Origin: Plantibacter sp050587525
GTDB lineage: Bacteria; Actinomycetota; Actinomycetes; Actinomycetales; Microbacteriaceae
Assembly: GCF_050587525.1 (NCBI RefSeq)
Contig: NZ_JBOBFT010000009.1
Location: forward strand, 62,001 to 126,000
Direction of reading: 5' to 3'
Length of the DNA stretch: 64,000 nucleotides
Shown: piece after piece, positions 49,838 to 58,756 of the stretch
How positions within the stretch are numbered: position 1 is the stretch's first letter
Layout: every line of letters begins with the position of its first letter
The notes under the pieces: model-generated
Told to the model about the DNA's origin: nothing
The model's input: the letters and a program-made list of their open reading frames with translations, nothing else
Database searches by the model: none
Position numbers and translations under genes: made by a program

Positions 49838-50458
49838 ATGAACGCAATCCATGCCACGGCCATCATCTCGGGTGAGGTCTCTCTCGGCCGTGACAACGTG
49901 ATAGGGCCCTTCGTCGTCATCACCGGACCGGTCGTCATCGGAGACGGAAACTGGATCGGTTCCGGCGCGGTGATCGGCGCGCCTCCCGAGGTGCGCACGT
50001 TCAAGCATCCAACGATGGACGACGGCTCGGTCGGTGCAGGCGTCGAGATCGGCGACCGGAATGTGATCCGTGAAGCAGCACAGATTCATCAGGGCTGGAA
50101 AGAGCCGACCACGATCGGTAGCGACACATTCATCATGAACCAGGCCTACGTCGCACACGACAGTTCAGTCGAGGACGGTGCCACCCTATCTTCGAGCGTG
50201 CTGCTCGCCGGCCATGTTCGCGTGGGCATCGGAGCCACGCTGGGACTCGGTGCCGTCGTCCATCAGCGTCGTTCCATCGGGCAAGGGGCGATGGTGGGCA
50301 TGTCTGCTGTAGTGACGCACGACATCCCGGCTTTCGCGAAGGCCTACGGCAGTCCGGCTCGTGTGCATGGGGCGAATGCTTTGGGAGCTGAACGCGCCGG
50401 CCTGTCGGCGGAAGATATCCGTAATCTGAGTAAAACGTTCGAAGCCATCGAAGATTAA
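49838..50458 (+). CDS. LpxA-like left-handed beta-helix acyltransferase
   Basis: 206 aa from ATG at 49838 (GGAGGA five bases upstream). Hexapeptide repeats begin at once: IHATAIISGEVSLGRDNVIG, then GPFVVITGPVVIGDGNWIGS and GAVIGAPPEVRTFKHP. After an irregular loop (NVIREAAQIHQGWKEPTTIG) more repeats follow (VAHDSSVEDGATLSSSVLLA, HVRVGIGATLGLGAVVHQRR) and a short helical tail. The order and the His-containing VAHDSSV segment are closer to LpxA (UDP-GlcNAc acyltransferase) than to WbpD-type acetyltransferases. A Gram-positive has no lipid A, so it more likely N-acylates the amino sugar from the divergent operon. Acyl donor (acyl-ACP or acetyl-CoA) unknown. Confidence 0.82.
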   Translation: MNAIHATAIISGEVSLGRDNVIGPFVVITGPVVIGDGNWIGSGAVIGAPPEVRTFKHPTMDDGSVGAGVEIGDRNVIREAAQIHQGWKEPTTIGSDTFIMNQAYVAHDSSVEDGATLSSSVLLAGHVRVGIGATLGLGAVVHQRRSIGQGAMVGMSAVVTHDIPAFAKAYGSPARVHGANALGAERAGLSAEDIRNLSKTFEAIED

Positions 50459-50481
50459 CTCACCCGCTGTATGGGTTCAGC

Positions 50482-52071
50482 TCAATAGACCAGACGCTCC
50501 GAGACAGTGCGCTCGGAGTGAGAAGTGCAGGTGGAGCGGGCGGCATCGACATCGCACGCGAGGATGAACGAGCGACGAGCCAGCCAGAAGCCGATCCCGA
50601 CGGTCACGACGAAGAGCGCCGCGAGCGCCTTCCACCCGAGCGGGGGCTGCCAAGCGCCGTCGAAGACGAACTGTCCGATGTCGGCGTCGAGCCCAGCGAC
50701 GTACCGCCAGAGCGCGGTCACGAACGCGAACACGTGCCCGATGGCGAGTAGCACGAACAGGGAAGTGACCAAACGAGTCCGCCCGACCGTGATGCCGATT
50801 CCCGCGTCGTCGAGTGCCACACCCGCAAGGATGAGCAGACAGAGGAGCATGGCGAGCATGTAACGGCCTTGCCAGACGTAGCCGTACTGGGCGTAGAGCG
50901 ACAGCTGCGTGACGACGGGCACGAACAAGCAGACGGCGATCATCGCCCAGACGGTGGCACCGGTGCGACGTCGCCCCCAGACGAGGGCAACGACGATGAG
51001 CCCAAGGATCGCGGCCATCCAGACGGCGTTCGTCATGGACGGGGCCGGCGTGTCGACCCAGCCGAAGAGGCCGATCATTCCCGCGATGTAGTCGAACGAG
51101 TGCACGAGCGTCGCCAGGGCGGCGAAGGCGTAGCCGACGAGGGAAACGTTGGACGAGGAACCTCCGGCGAGGGCAGGCGGGTTGAGATACCAGACGACGG
51201 TCGCGATCGCGGCCAGGCCGGTGCCGCCGAGCAGGAGCCAACCCGCGGGCGACCGGAGGAGCGACAGCACGCGGTCCCGGTTACCGAGGAAGATCGCGAG
51301 CAGGGCGATGAGCAGCAGCCACAGCAACGAGATGCTCCGCGTGCTCATGAGCAGTACGGCACTCACGAGGGCCAGCGCGGCCTGTTCCAAGAGTCGCCGT
51401 CCAGTGAACGTGCCGCGAGACATCGCGAGCATCGTGACGAGAAGAGCGCCCGCTGATGCGACTTCGACACCGTTCGGATTCACGACGCCGCCGAGGTACA
51501 GCGCCATCGGGGTGATACCGACGATTGCCCCGACGAAGGCCCACCGTGAACGTCGCATGAGGCTCAGCTGCATCACGAGCACCGCGAAGGCGAACGCGGA
51601 GAGCACGGCACTCATGATGCGCATGCCGTAGTAGGCGGCGTCGCCTCCCAAGAACAGCGAGGGCAACCCGACCGCGGCGTAGTAAACGGGACTGTTCAGT
51701 CCTGCAGTGCCGCCCGTGATGACCAAATCGTCCGAAGTGTTTCGGGTCTCCGCCTGGCAGCTCGCATCGATGTCCGACTTGAACGCGAAGCAGGTGAGCC
51801 CGAGCGCATTCGCAATGTTTTCCGGTATCTCGGCCCGCGTGAGGGTTGGGCTGGAGTCCAACCGCTCCGACACGATCTGCCCCCGAGCGACCGCTGCTGC
51901 GCGGATGAGGTGAGACGCTTCGTCTGGAGCCGACGCGAGTGGAACCGCGAACGCCCACAGCACCATGGGCGCGAGGACCGCGAAGAAGGTGACGAGGAAG
52001 GTCAACCAGCGGCGTCGGTACCTCGCGTCGGCGGCAGTGGTTTCGAGGTCGCGGTTCTGGGCGGAGAGCAT
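50482..52071 (-). CDS. DUF2142 polytopic membrane protein, copy 2 (GT-C-like)
   Basis: 529 aa, about a dozen membrane helices, closely similar in layout to the copies at 44633 and 55924. Seen: WAFAVPLASAPDEASHLIRA (acidic D-E in the first extracellular loop), IANALGLTCFAFKSDIDASC with a cysteine pair, GLNSPVYYAAVGLPSLFLGG, YLGGVVNPNGVEVASAGALL, FDYIAGMIGLFGWVDTPAPS, and YAQYGYVWQGRYMLAML. Predicted to transfer a lipid-linked sugar on the outer face (fold-level inference). Convergent with the LpxA-like gene (23-bp gap). Confidence 0.85.
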   Translation of the reverse strand: MLSAQNRDLETTAADARYRRRWLTFLVTFFAVLAPMVLWAFAVPLASAPDEASHLIRAAAVARGQIVSERLDSSPTLTRAEIPENIANALGLTCFAFKSDIDASCQAETRNTSDDLVITGGTAGLNSPVYYAAVGLPSLFLGGDAAYYGMRIMSAVLSAFAFAVLVMQLSLMRRSRWAFVGAIVGITPMALYLGGVVNPNGVEVASAGALLVTMLAMSRGTFTGRRLLEQAALALVSAVLLMSTRSISLLWLLLIALLAIFLGNRDRVLSLLRSPAGWLLLGGTGLAAIATVVWYLNPPALAGGSSSNVSLVGYAFAALATLVHSFDYIAGMIGLFGWVDTPAPSMTNAVWMAAILGLIVVALVWGRRRTGATVWAMIAVCLFVPVVTQLSLYAQYGYVWQGRYMLAMLLCLLILAGVALDDAGIGITVGRTRLVTSLFVLLAIGHVFAFVTALWRYVAGLDADIGQFVFDGAWQPPLGWKALAALFVVTVGIGFWLARRSFILACDVDAARSTCTSHSERTVSERLVY

Positions 52072-52164
52072 TCGGATGTCGGTCCAATCGGAGTAACGGA
52101 GAGCGGTCGGCCCGCGACGAGGTCAGTCTAGCCCGAGCCCTTCGGCCGTCTGTGGATCGTGGCT

Positions 52165-53562
52165 TCAGCGCACTGTGAGCAACGTCGCAGCGAGGACGAG
52201 CGCGTACAAGGCGATCCCGGCTCCGAGGAGGACCCGCCGTTGCGGTCTCCTTGACGCGGTGAGCGCGACGCACAACAGCAGGAGTGGAATGAGGTTCGCG
52301 CCGTAGCGGGCGCCGAGATCGGTGTACTCGCCGATCGATGCGGTGTACATGATCGCCAGGGCTGGCCCGGCGAGCACGGACGCCAGGAGGGCCGTCCACG
52401 CGGCCACCCGGCGCGCACCGCGCAGCCGGTCCAACCAGACCGAGCCGACGAGGCCGGCGACGCACAGCCAACCCAGCGCCGGGCCGTAGATCACCGCGCC
52501 GAGGAGGAGCCGATCGACGCCGCCGAGTTCGAACATGCCGGTCGAGAAGATCCCCGTCACGAACGTCCAGAGTTGCTTGACCACGTCGTACCAGAACATC
52601 GGGCGCCCCTCGCCGAGGTCGACGGGCGGGCCGACCGCGGAGGCCGCGACGAAACGGAGCCAGACGAGTTGCGCACCCAACGCTGCTGTCGTTCCGACGA
52701 GCGGACCGGTCACCATCGAGACCGGGCCACGTCCGCGAGCCGCGGCCCGCCAGACGGACTGCTCGCGCCACGAGTCGCGGGTGCCCGTATCGCCGACGAA
52801 TCTGAGAACCGCGTAGATGAGGACGATGCCGATGGCGATGGCGTTCACCGACTTGAACAGGAGCGCCACGGTGAACAGGGGGATGAACCACCACGCGTTG
52901 GCGCGTCCGCGAGCGACCCGCTCGATGAGCAGCACGGCAAGGGCTCCGACGAGGACACCGGACACGTCCGTGGAGACGAACGTGTACGTCCACCAGGAAA
53001 AAGGAGACGCGATGAAGAGGAGACCGACGGCGATCGCGGCGGTCGCGGGTGTGCGGTACAAGCGGAGCACGGCCGCCAATGCGATGACGGTGCCGATGAG
53101 CCACAACGTTCCGGAGAACCGGGCTGCAGTCAGGATGTCCAGGCCGCTGACTGACTGAAGTCCGGCGGCGAAGAGCCAGGTCGGTGCGAAGTAGAGGGGC
53201 GTGTACAGCTGCGCGGACTGAATGCCGCCGTACGGGAACTCACCACGGTCGAACGGGGCATGGCCGCACGCATCGGCAGCGCTGGTCGGCCCGAACGCCT
53301 GCTGGCCGTGACATGCGAGCCAATTCATCGAGAAGTCGCCGACCGGCTCGCCGACGTGCAGGTAACCCTGCGTCGGCAGCTTCACGAGGTAGTCGAGGTA
53401 CATCCACTCGTCGAACGGGGACAGTGCGAGGCTATGCCCTGCCGTCACCGCGACGCCAAACACGAGTGCGGCGAGGGCGAGGACGACGTAGGTGATTCGG
53501 TAGCCGTCTCGTGAGGCAAGAGTGCGCTCCGCCCAGTCGACGGGCGCCGCCAGCACGTTCAT
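52165..53562 (-). CDS. GT-C-like polytopic membrane protein
   Basis: 465 aa from ATG at 53562. About ten membrane helices with a large first extracellular loop, which carries LALSPFDEWMYLDYLVKLP; the D-E pair resembles the GT-C acidic motif and the DUF2142 SPDE motif. Later: GGIQSAQLYTPLYFAPTWLF, SFSWWTYTFVSTDVSGVL-like helix 4-5 region, and YTDLGARYGANLIPLLLL. Four cytoplasmic or loop cysteines include LACHGQ and DACGHA. The start overlaps the stop of the upstream membrane gene by 4 bases. Probably a diverged relative of DUF2142 proteins; function unknown. Confidence 0.72.
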   Translation of the reverse strand: MNVLAAPVDWAERTLASRDGYRITYVVLALAALVFGVAVTAGHSLALSPFDEWMYLDYLVKLPTQGYLHVGEPVGDFSMNWLACHGQQAFGPTSAADACGHAPFDRGEFPYGGIQSAQLYTPLYFAPTWLFAAGLQSVSGLDILTAARFSGTLWLIGTVIALAAVLRLYRTPATAAIAVGLLFIASPFSWWTYTFVSTDVSGVLVGALAVLLIERVARGRANAWWFIPLFTVALLFKSVNAIAIGIVLIYAVLRFVGDTGTRDSWREQSVWRAAARGRGPVSMVTGPLVGTTAALGAQLVWLRFVAASAVGPPVDLGEGRPMFWYDVVKQLWTFVTGIFSTGMFELGGVDRLLLGAVIYGPALGWLCVAGLVGSVWLDRLRGARRVAAWTALLASVLAGPALAIMYTASIGEYTDLGARYGANLIPLLLLCVALTASRRPQRRVLLGAGIALYALVLAATLLTVR

Positions 53563-54647
53563 GTGGTCACCGACCAGATGAGCAACGCGCACAGGAGGGC
53601 TCCGCAGGCGGCCGTGATCGTCAGGTTCACGGCGCGGTTTCGTGCCACGCTGCCCGTGGCCAGGAGGAACATGGGCACGAGGGAAGCCGTCGCGAGGCCG
53701 TCGAGGTCGAACCCGGCGCCGGTCAATGCGGTGAGGACGACCACTGTCGATGTGCCTCCGACGACGGCCGTCACGACGACGGCAGAGGACAGGGCATTGG
53801 TCCGACGGTCGGAGAGTCCGACGATCGCGGCGGCGATCGCACCGCCGGTGACGATCCACCACAGTCCCACCGTGAGCGCGAAGTGGAAGGGATAGCTCGG
53901 GGCGATGCCGAAATCTGCCGTGGTCGCGACGATGCCCCCTTCGAACGGCATCCGGATCTGTTCTGCGATGTCGGGAAGCGTGAGCGGCCGGGCCTCCGTC
54001 GTGACGGCTCCGGTGAGCGGCGGTGCGAGCAGGCGGACCCCCGTCAGCGCGATGGCTCCGCCGCCGACGGCTGCCCCCAGGACGCTCAGGATCCTGAGCA
54101 CGGAGGCCTGCGGCGGACGGAACCACGGTAGGAGTGCCAGCGTGCACGCGGCCAGGACGACGAGTGCCCCGAGCAGGTTGCTCGTGTTCGCGAGCACGGC
54201 GATCGCGACGGCTCCGCCCACCCACACGGGTGAACGTCGCCCGCCGAGCGTCTGCATGGTCGCCTGGAAGAGCGCGAGGCCCGAGAGGATGCTCAGCGCG
54301 AACGGCGAGCCGGGCCTGAACGCGTCCCACGCCAACGGGGAGACCACGAGGCACAGGGTGAGCGCGGCCGTGGCCAGCGGGCCGGCTCCACGGCGCAGGA
54401 GCAGCCACGCGAGAGCGAAGATCGAGCAGGCGCTCCACAACGCAGCGGTCGCCAGCGACGGGTTCAGCAGCGCGGCGAGCGAGGACGCGTCGGAGCCGAC
54501 GTAATGCACCGAATCCCGCGAGTAGTCACCATTCCCGCCCAGACTGCGTGCGATGACGAGCAGGAGCGAGACGAGGGCGAGCGCAATCGGCAGACGGTAC
54601 GGCAGCACTCGCGTCGACCACGGGGTTCGGCTCGGTGCGATCGTCAT
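53559..54647 (-). CDS. polytopic membrane protein of the glycan locus, unknown function
   Basis: 362 aa from ATG at 54647; the longer frame to 54776 begins with a charged, non-hydrophobic stretch and is unlikely. Eight to ten membrane helices (PIALALVSLLLVIARSLGGN, AALWSACSIFALAWLLLRR, and others to the C-terminus NLTITAACGALLCALLIWSV). The first loop contains GDYSRDSVHYVGSDASSLAA and a central loop RMPFEGGIVATTADFGIAPS. No signature family recognised; the layout suggests a partner of the GT-C-like gene it is coupled to (ATGA overlap). Divergent from an acyltransferase gene. Confidence 0.68.
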   Translation of the reverse strand: MTIAPSRTPWSTRVLPYRLPIALALVSLLLVIARSLGGNGDYSRDSVHYVGSDASSLAALLNPSLATAALWSACSIFALAWLLLRRGAGPLATAALTLCLVVSPLAWDAFRPGSPFALSILSGLALFQATMQTLGGRRSPVWVGGAVAIAVLANTSNLLGALVVLAACTLALLPWFRPPQASVLRILSVLGAAVGGGAIALTGVRLLAPPLTGAVTTEARPLTLPDIAEQIRMPFEGGIVATTADFGIAPSYPFHFALTVGLWWIVTGGAIAAAIVGLSDRRTNALSSAVVVTAVVGGTSTVVVLTALTGAGFDLDGLATASLVPMFLLATGSVARNRAVNLTITAACGALLCALLIWSVTT

Positions 54648-54797
54648 GGCAGCTTTCGGATGCGGGCGGTGGCGCCGGGGACGGTCCTCGCCGGAGCTGC
54701 ACAATAGTACCTGGATGAGACCGCGTATCCGTTCCGAACCACCGGCCGGGTCGGGGTATCCTGTCCGACAGAACACGCTCCTCGACGAGAGACTCGA

Positions 54798-56009
54798 ATG
54801 ACGCGACGCAGCACGCCAGAGCGGCCAGCCTCATCTGGCGTCCCCGTCGGACGATTCCAGAGCCTCGACGCAGGACTCGCGGGACACCGCAACTCGCTCG
54901 GTGTGATCAGGCTCGTACTCGCGTCAGCCGTGATCTTCTCGCACGCGTTCCCGCTCGGCGGTTGGGGTGAGGACCCGTCGCTCACCCTCATGCGCGGTCA
55001 GGAGACCGTCGGCGGGTTCGCCGTCGTGGGATTCTTCGCCGTCAGTGGGTACCTCATCGCGAAGAGCGGTGTCAGAGCCGACCTGCTCCAGTTCCTGTGG
55101 CGTCGGGTCCTCAGGATCTTCCCCGCCTTCTGGACGGTCCTCCTCGCGGGTGCGCTCATCGTCGGTCCCATCATCTGGCTCATCACGACCGGAGGCATCC
55201 GGGGCTACGCGCTCCCGTTGAGCGGTGGTCCTGTCGGGTACATGTTCTGGAACGGCGACCTCACGATGCGTCAGTGGGGCATCCACGACATCTTCGCGAC
55301 CACGACGCCGTACGGGCGCATCGCCGGGGCGAGTGTGCTCAACGGCTCGTTGTGGACACTCGCCTACGAGTGGTTCTGCTACCTGCTGATCGCCGTGCTG
55401 CTCGTGCTCGGAGCTCTCCGCCACGCACGCTTCGTCGTCCCGGTGCTGACCGCAGCGCTCGTCGCCATCGAGGTGCTCTCCCTCAACCGGCCTGACCTCA
55501 TCGCGAGCTACCTGCCGTTCTTCGCTGACCGTTTTCACATCACGCTTACCCTCGCCTTCCTCTACGGCTCCTGTCTCGCGATGTACGCGAAACAGATCCC
55601 GCTCAGCAACTGGCTCGGCGTCCCAGCGGGTGTCATCGCATTCACGACGCTCTTCACGGGGAGCTGGGTCCTCGTCGGCTATCCCGCGTTCGCGTACTTC
55701 GTGTTCTGGCTCGCCGTTCGGCTGCCCGCGAGAGTGCAATGGATCGGTGCGAAGAACGACTACTCGTATGGTATGTACGTCTACGGCTTCCTCGTCCAAC
55801 AGGTGACCGCGTTCTTCGGTTGGTACCGGCTCGGCTACCTGCCCTGGGTGCTCGTCACGATCGTCATCACCGCTGGGTGCGCCTGGCTCAGCTGGCACGG
55901 TGTCGAGAAACGCGCGATGGCGCTCAAAGACTGGGGGCCGGGACGCGGGATCCGCCACTGGGCGGATCGGCTTCGCCGTCGTGCTCCTGGAGCGCCGCTC
56001 GCGAGCTGA
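54798..56009 (+). CDS. acyltransferase family 3 (OafA/YrhL-like) membrane O-acyltransferase, copy 1
   Basis: 403 aa, about ten membrane helices. Seen: LGVIRLVLASAVIFSHAFPL with the catalytic-type histidine, VGFFAVSGYLIAKSGVRADL, the RRVLRIFPAFWTVLLAG motif, and NGSLWTLAYEWFCYLLIAVL. These enzymes transfer acetyl or other acyl groups across the membrane to extracellular glycans. No C-terminal SGNH esterase-like domain, so it acts alone or with another protein. A TATCCT -10 lies at 54757-54762 and GAGAG precedes the ATG. Its 3' end overlaps the convergent DUF2142 gene by 86 bases. Confidence 0.9.
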   Translation: MTRRSTPERPASSGVPVGRFQSLDAGLAGHRNSLGVIRLVLASAVIFSHAFPLGGWGEDPSLTLMRGQETVGGFAVVGFFAVSGYLIAKSGVRADLLQFLWRRVLRIFPAFWTVLLAGALIVGPIIWLITTGGIRGYALPLSGGPVGYMFWNGDLTMRQWGIHDIFATTTPYGRIAGASVLNGSLWTLAYEWFCYLLIAVLLVLGALRHARFVVPVLTAALVAIEVLSLNRPDLIASYLPFFADRFHITLTLAFLYGSCLAMYAKQIPLSNWLGVPAGVIAFTTLFTGSWVLVGYPAFAYFVFWLAVRLPARVQWIGAKNDYSYGMYVYGFLVQQVTAFFGWYRLGYLPWVLVTIVITAGCAWLSWHGVEKRAMALKDWGPGRGIRHWADRLRRRAPGAPLAS

Positions 56010-57531
56010 TGGCCTCGACCGCATCTGTTGCCGGATCTGCGCGATCGATCAGACGGACGAAGGCCAACCACGCCGCCGCCATGACGGTCGTCAACGCCGC
56101 GACGAGGGTCGCCCAGTGGATGGGGGGTAGCCACTGCGGAGCGGCGATCAGATCAAGGGGCGTGCCAGTGGATCCGACCACGAACCGGACCATCGTCGTG
56201 AAGAACGCGAGGACCTGACCGACTCCGAGGAACGCAGCCGCCACCAGCACGAGTCGCCGCACGCCGGGGCGGAAGCCGATGCGACCGGAGCCATCGATGG
56301 CGAAGCCGGCCAGCACGATGGTGCAGAGGAACGGGGCGAGCAGGTACCTCCCCTGCCAGATGAAGCCGTACTCGGCGTACGCGGACGCCTGCACGATGGG
56401 TGGCACGGCCAGCATCACCAGGATCGCGCCGAACAGCATTCTCCTGGCGAACGGCGTCGCGACGAACACTGCTGTGGCGAGGACAGCGGCGACGACGGCC
56501 GCCCACACCGCGCCTGTGAAAGGCGGCATCGGCGTTTCGCCCCAACCGAAGACGCCGATGAGACCGGCGGCGTAATCGATCGACCTGATGAGCGTGACGC
56601 CGGCGATGAACAACCAGGTGATCGGGTCTGCAGCGCTCGCCGTCGGCTCGGCGGCGAACCGTGGCGGGTCGAGGAACCACACCATTGTCATCGCTCCGAT
56701 CAGTGCCGAGGCGCCGACGGCCACCCATGCCGCGGGACGGACGAGGACCGACCGGAGGACGGACCGATCTGAGAGGATCAGCGCGGTCCCGACGACGAGG
56801 ACAACCCAGAGCAGGCCGATGCTCCGCCCCGACACGAGGAACAGCGTGCTCACGACGACGAGCATCACCCGCCCCCAGAGCTGTGCCGGACTCGAACGCG
56901 AGCGGAACGTTGCGAGCAACGTCGCGAGCAGGGCTCCGGCAGCAGCTGCTTCGACGGAGTTCGGATTGATCGCCCCGCCCAGGAAGAGCAGCATCGGCGT
57001 GATCGCGGCGGCAGCACAGATGACGGCCCAACGATGCGCGGGCAGACTGCAGAGTTGCATGAACATCACTGCGAGGAGCGCGGCGCACAGGATTGAGTTG
57101 AGGACGCGCATCGCCGTGAAGGCGGCTTCGCCGTGGACGACGAGCGACGGAAGCCCGACGACCGCGTAGTACACGGGGCTATTGAGGCCCGCGGTCGTTC
57201 CCGTTGTGACGAGGCGGTCGGGATCCGTCGTCAGGGGGACCTGGCAGCCTGCGCTGATCTCCGGGTGGAATGCGAAGCACGGCAAGCTGTGCGCCGCGGC
57301 GATCGACGCCGGCACGACCGCCGCGCTCTGAGTGGGCTGCTCCACGAAGGGCGTCCGGCCGAGTTGGCCACGCACGACTGCGGCCGCGCGAATGGCGTGC
57401 GACGGTTCGTCTGGGACCGACATCAACGGTGACCCCACCGACCACACCAGCATGGGCGCGAGTGCCACGACGAACGAGATGAACAGTACTGTCCAGCGCG
57501 ACGGGCCCGTGGAGGAGGAAGGATTCGACAT
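55924..57531 (-). CDS. DUF2142 polytopic membrane protein, copy 3 (GT-C-like)
   Basis: 535 aa, the third family member. Seen: WSVGSPLMSVPDEPSHAIRA (acidic motif), SLPCFAFHPEISAGCQVP with paired cysteines, GLNSPVYYAVVGLPSLVVHG, FLGGAINPNSVEAAAAGALL, IDYAAGLIGVFGWGETPMPP and YGFIWQGRYLLAPFL. GAGGG lies five bases before the ATG. The last ~28 residues are hydrophilic (EHDGEADPPSGG) and encoded in the region that overlaps the acyltransferase gene, so the tail is unlikely to be conserved. Sequence relationship is closest to copy 2, to judge by motif identity. Confidence 0.85.
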   Translation of the reverse strand: MSNPSSSTGPSRWTVLFISFVVALAPMLVWSVGSPLMSVPDEPSHAIRAAAVVRGQLGRTPFVEQPTQSAAVVPASIAAAHSLPCFAFHPEISAGCQVPLTTDPDRLVTTGTTAGLNSPVYYAVVGLPSLVVHGEAAFTAMRVLNSILCAALLAVMFMQLCSLPAHRWAVICAAAAITPMLLFLGGAINPNSVEAAAAGALLATLLATFRSRSSPAQLWGRVMLVVVSTLFLVSGRSIGLLWVVLVVGTALILSDRSVLRSVLVRPAAWVAVGASALIGAMTMVWFLDPPRFAAEPTASAADPITWLFIAGVTLIRSIDYAAGLIGVFGWGETPMPPFTGAVWAAVVAAVLATAVFVATPFARRMLFGAILVMLAVPPIVQASAYAEYGFIWQGRYLLAPFLCTIVLAGFAIDGSGRIGFRPGVRRLVLVAAAFLGVGQVLAFFTTMVRFVVGSTGTPLDLIAAPQWLPPIHWATLVAALTTVMAAAWLAFVRLIDRADPATDAVEAISSRAALQEHDGEADPPSGGSRVPAPSL

Positions 57532-57644
57532 GTGCCCTCTCGATCGGCCCGGCTGCTGCTCGTTCGCGCCGCCCGCATCGACATTCTATGGTCGTGCCCG
57601 ACGGCGCTCCGGGGCACTCGCCGGTCGAGCCTCGGCGTCGCTTC

Positions 57645-57650
57645 TATACT
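57645..57650 (+). promoter_or_regulatory. -10 element TATACT for the epimerase-flippase operon
   Basis: TATACT is a full TAnnnT match 35 bases before the ATG at 57686, whose GAGGAG ribosome-binding site lies five bases upstream. No clear -35. Confidence 0.45.
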
Positions 57651-57685
57651 CGGAAGGTACGTCTACCCCGAATAGAGGAGCCTCG

Positions 57686-58756
57686 ATGACCGCACTGCCC
57701 GCTCTGGGGACCGTGCTCGTGACCGGAGGCGCCGGCTTCATCGGCTGCGCGCTCTCCCAGCAGTTGGCCGATCGAGCCGAGCGGTGGATCGTGATCGACA
57801 AGCTGCACCCGCAGGTCCACCCGACCGCCGATCGCCCCGCCGATCTCCATGAGGCGGCAGAGCTCATCGTCGGCGACGTGACCGACGCGGCCGTCTGGGA
57901 CGCCGTGCTGGCGGATGCGAAGCCGGACGTCATCGTGCACCTCGCCGCCGAGACCGGGACCGCGCAGTCGTTGCACGAGGCTACGCGCCACGCCGAAGCG
58001 AACGTCGTCGGCACGACCGAGATGCTCGACGCCCTCGGCCGCGCGGGGCAGGTCCCTGCCCACTTCGTGCTCTCCTCGAGCCGTGCCGTCTACGGCGAAG
58101 GCCAGTGGAAGCGTTCCGACGGAACCGTGTACGAGCCCGGCCAGCGCTCGCACGCCCAGTTCGAACGCGGCGAGTGGGACTTCCCGGACTCGACGCCGCT
58201 CCCGAGTCGCGCTGCGGTGACGATGCCGGCGCCGACGAGCGTCTACGGAGCCACGAAGCTCGCTCAGGAGCACATCATCTCCGCCTGGACGGGCGCGCAC
58301 GACGCCAAGCTCACGATTCTGCGCCTGCAGAACGTCTATGGCCCCGGCCAGTCGCTCATCAACTCCTACACGGGCATCGTGTCGCTCTTCTCGCAGCTCG
58401 CGATGGACGGCGGAACGATCCAGGTCTACGAGGACGGCCGTATCACGCGCGACTTCGTCTTCATCGAGGACATCGCCTCCGCCTTCACCGCGGTCATCAC
58501 GGCGGGGCCCTCGGCGGACGTCTCGCGGTACGACATCGGTTCAGGCGTCGGCACGACGATCCACGAACTCGCGAACAGCATCGCCGCGTACCACGGCGCC
58601 CCCGCGCCGACGATCAACGGCGCGTACCGCGACGGCGACGTCCGTCATGCCGAGTGCAGCATCGAGGACTCGCTCGCCGCGCTCGACTGGAAGCCGGAAT
58701 GGGACGTGACGCGCGGCGTCGCGGCTCTGCAGGAGTGGATTGCCGCCCAGCGGTAG
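57686..58756 (+). CDS. NAD-dependent epimerase, dTDP-L-rhamnose 4-epimerase-like
   Basis: 356 aa extended SDR. Seen: VLVTGGAGFIGCALSQQL, then VIDKLHPQVHPTADRPADL and AELIVGDVTDAAVW, a block I associate with dTDP-L-rhamnose 4-epimerases of the WbiB group, LSSSRAVYGEGQW, a ~40-residue insertion rich in charged residues, catalytic YGATKLAQEH, RLQNVYGPGQS and RDFVFIEDIASAF. Such an enzyme would make dTDP-6-deoxy-L-talose from dTDP-L-rhamnose, fitting the rfb genes. The substrate call rests on remembered motif similarity and is moderate. Overlaps the next gene by 17 bases. Confidence 0.82.
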   Translation: MTALPALGTVLVTGGAGFIGCALSQQLADRAERWIVIDKLHPQVHPTADRPADLHEAAELIVGDVTDAAVWDAVLADAKPDVIVHLAAETGTAQSLHEATRHAEANVVGTTEMLDALGRAGQVPAHFVLSSSRAVYGEGQWKRSDGTVYEPGQRSHAQFERGEWDFPDSTPLPSRAAVTMPAPTSVYGATKLAQEHIISAWTGAHDAKLTILRLQNVYGPGQSLINSYTGIVSLFSQLAMDGGTIQVYEDGRITRDFVFIEDIASAFTAVITAGPSADVSRYDIGSGVGTTIHELANSIAAYHGAPAPTINGAYRDGDVRHAECSIEDSLAALDWKPEWDVTRGVAALQEWIAAQR

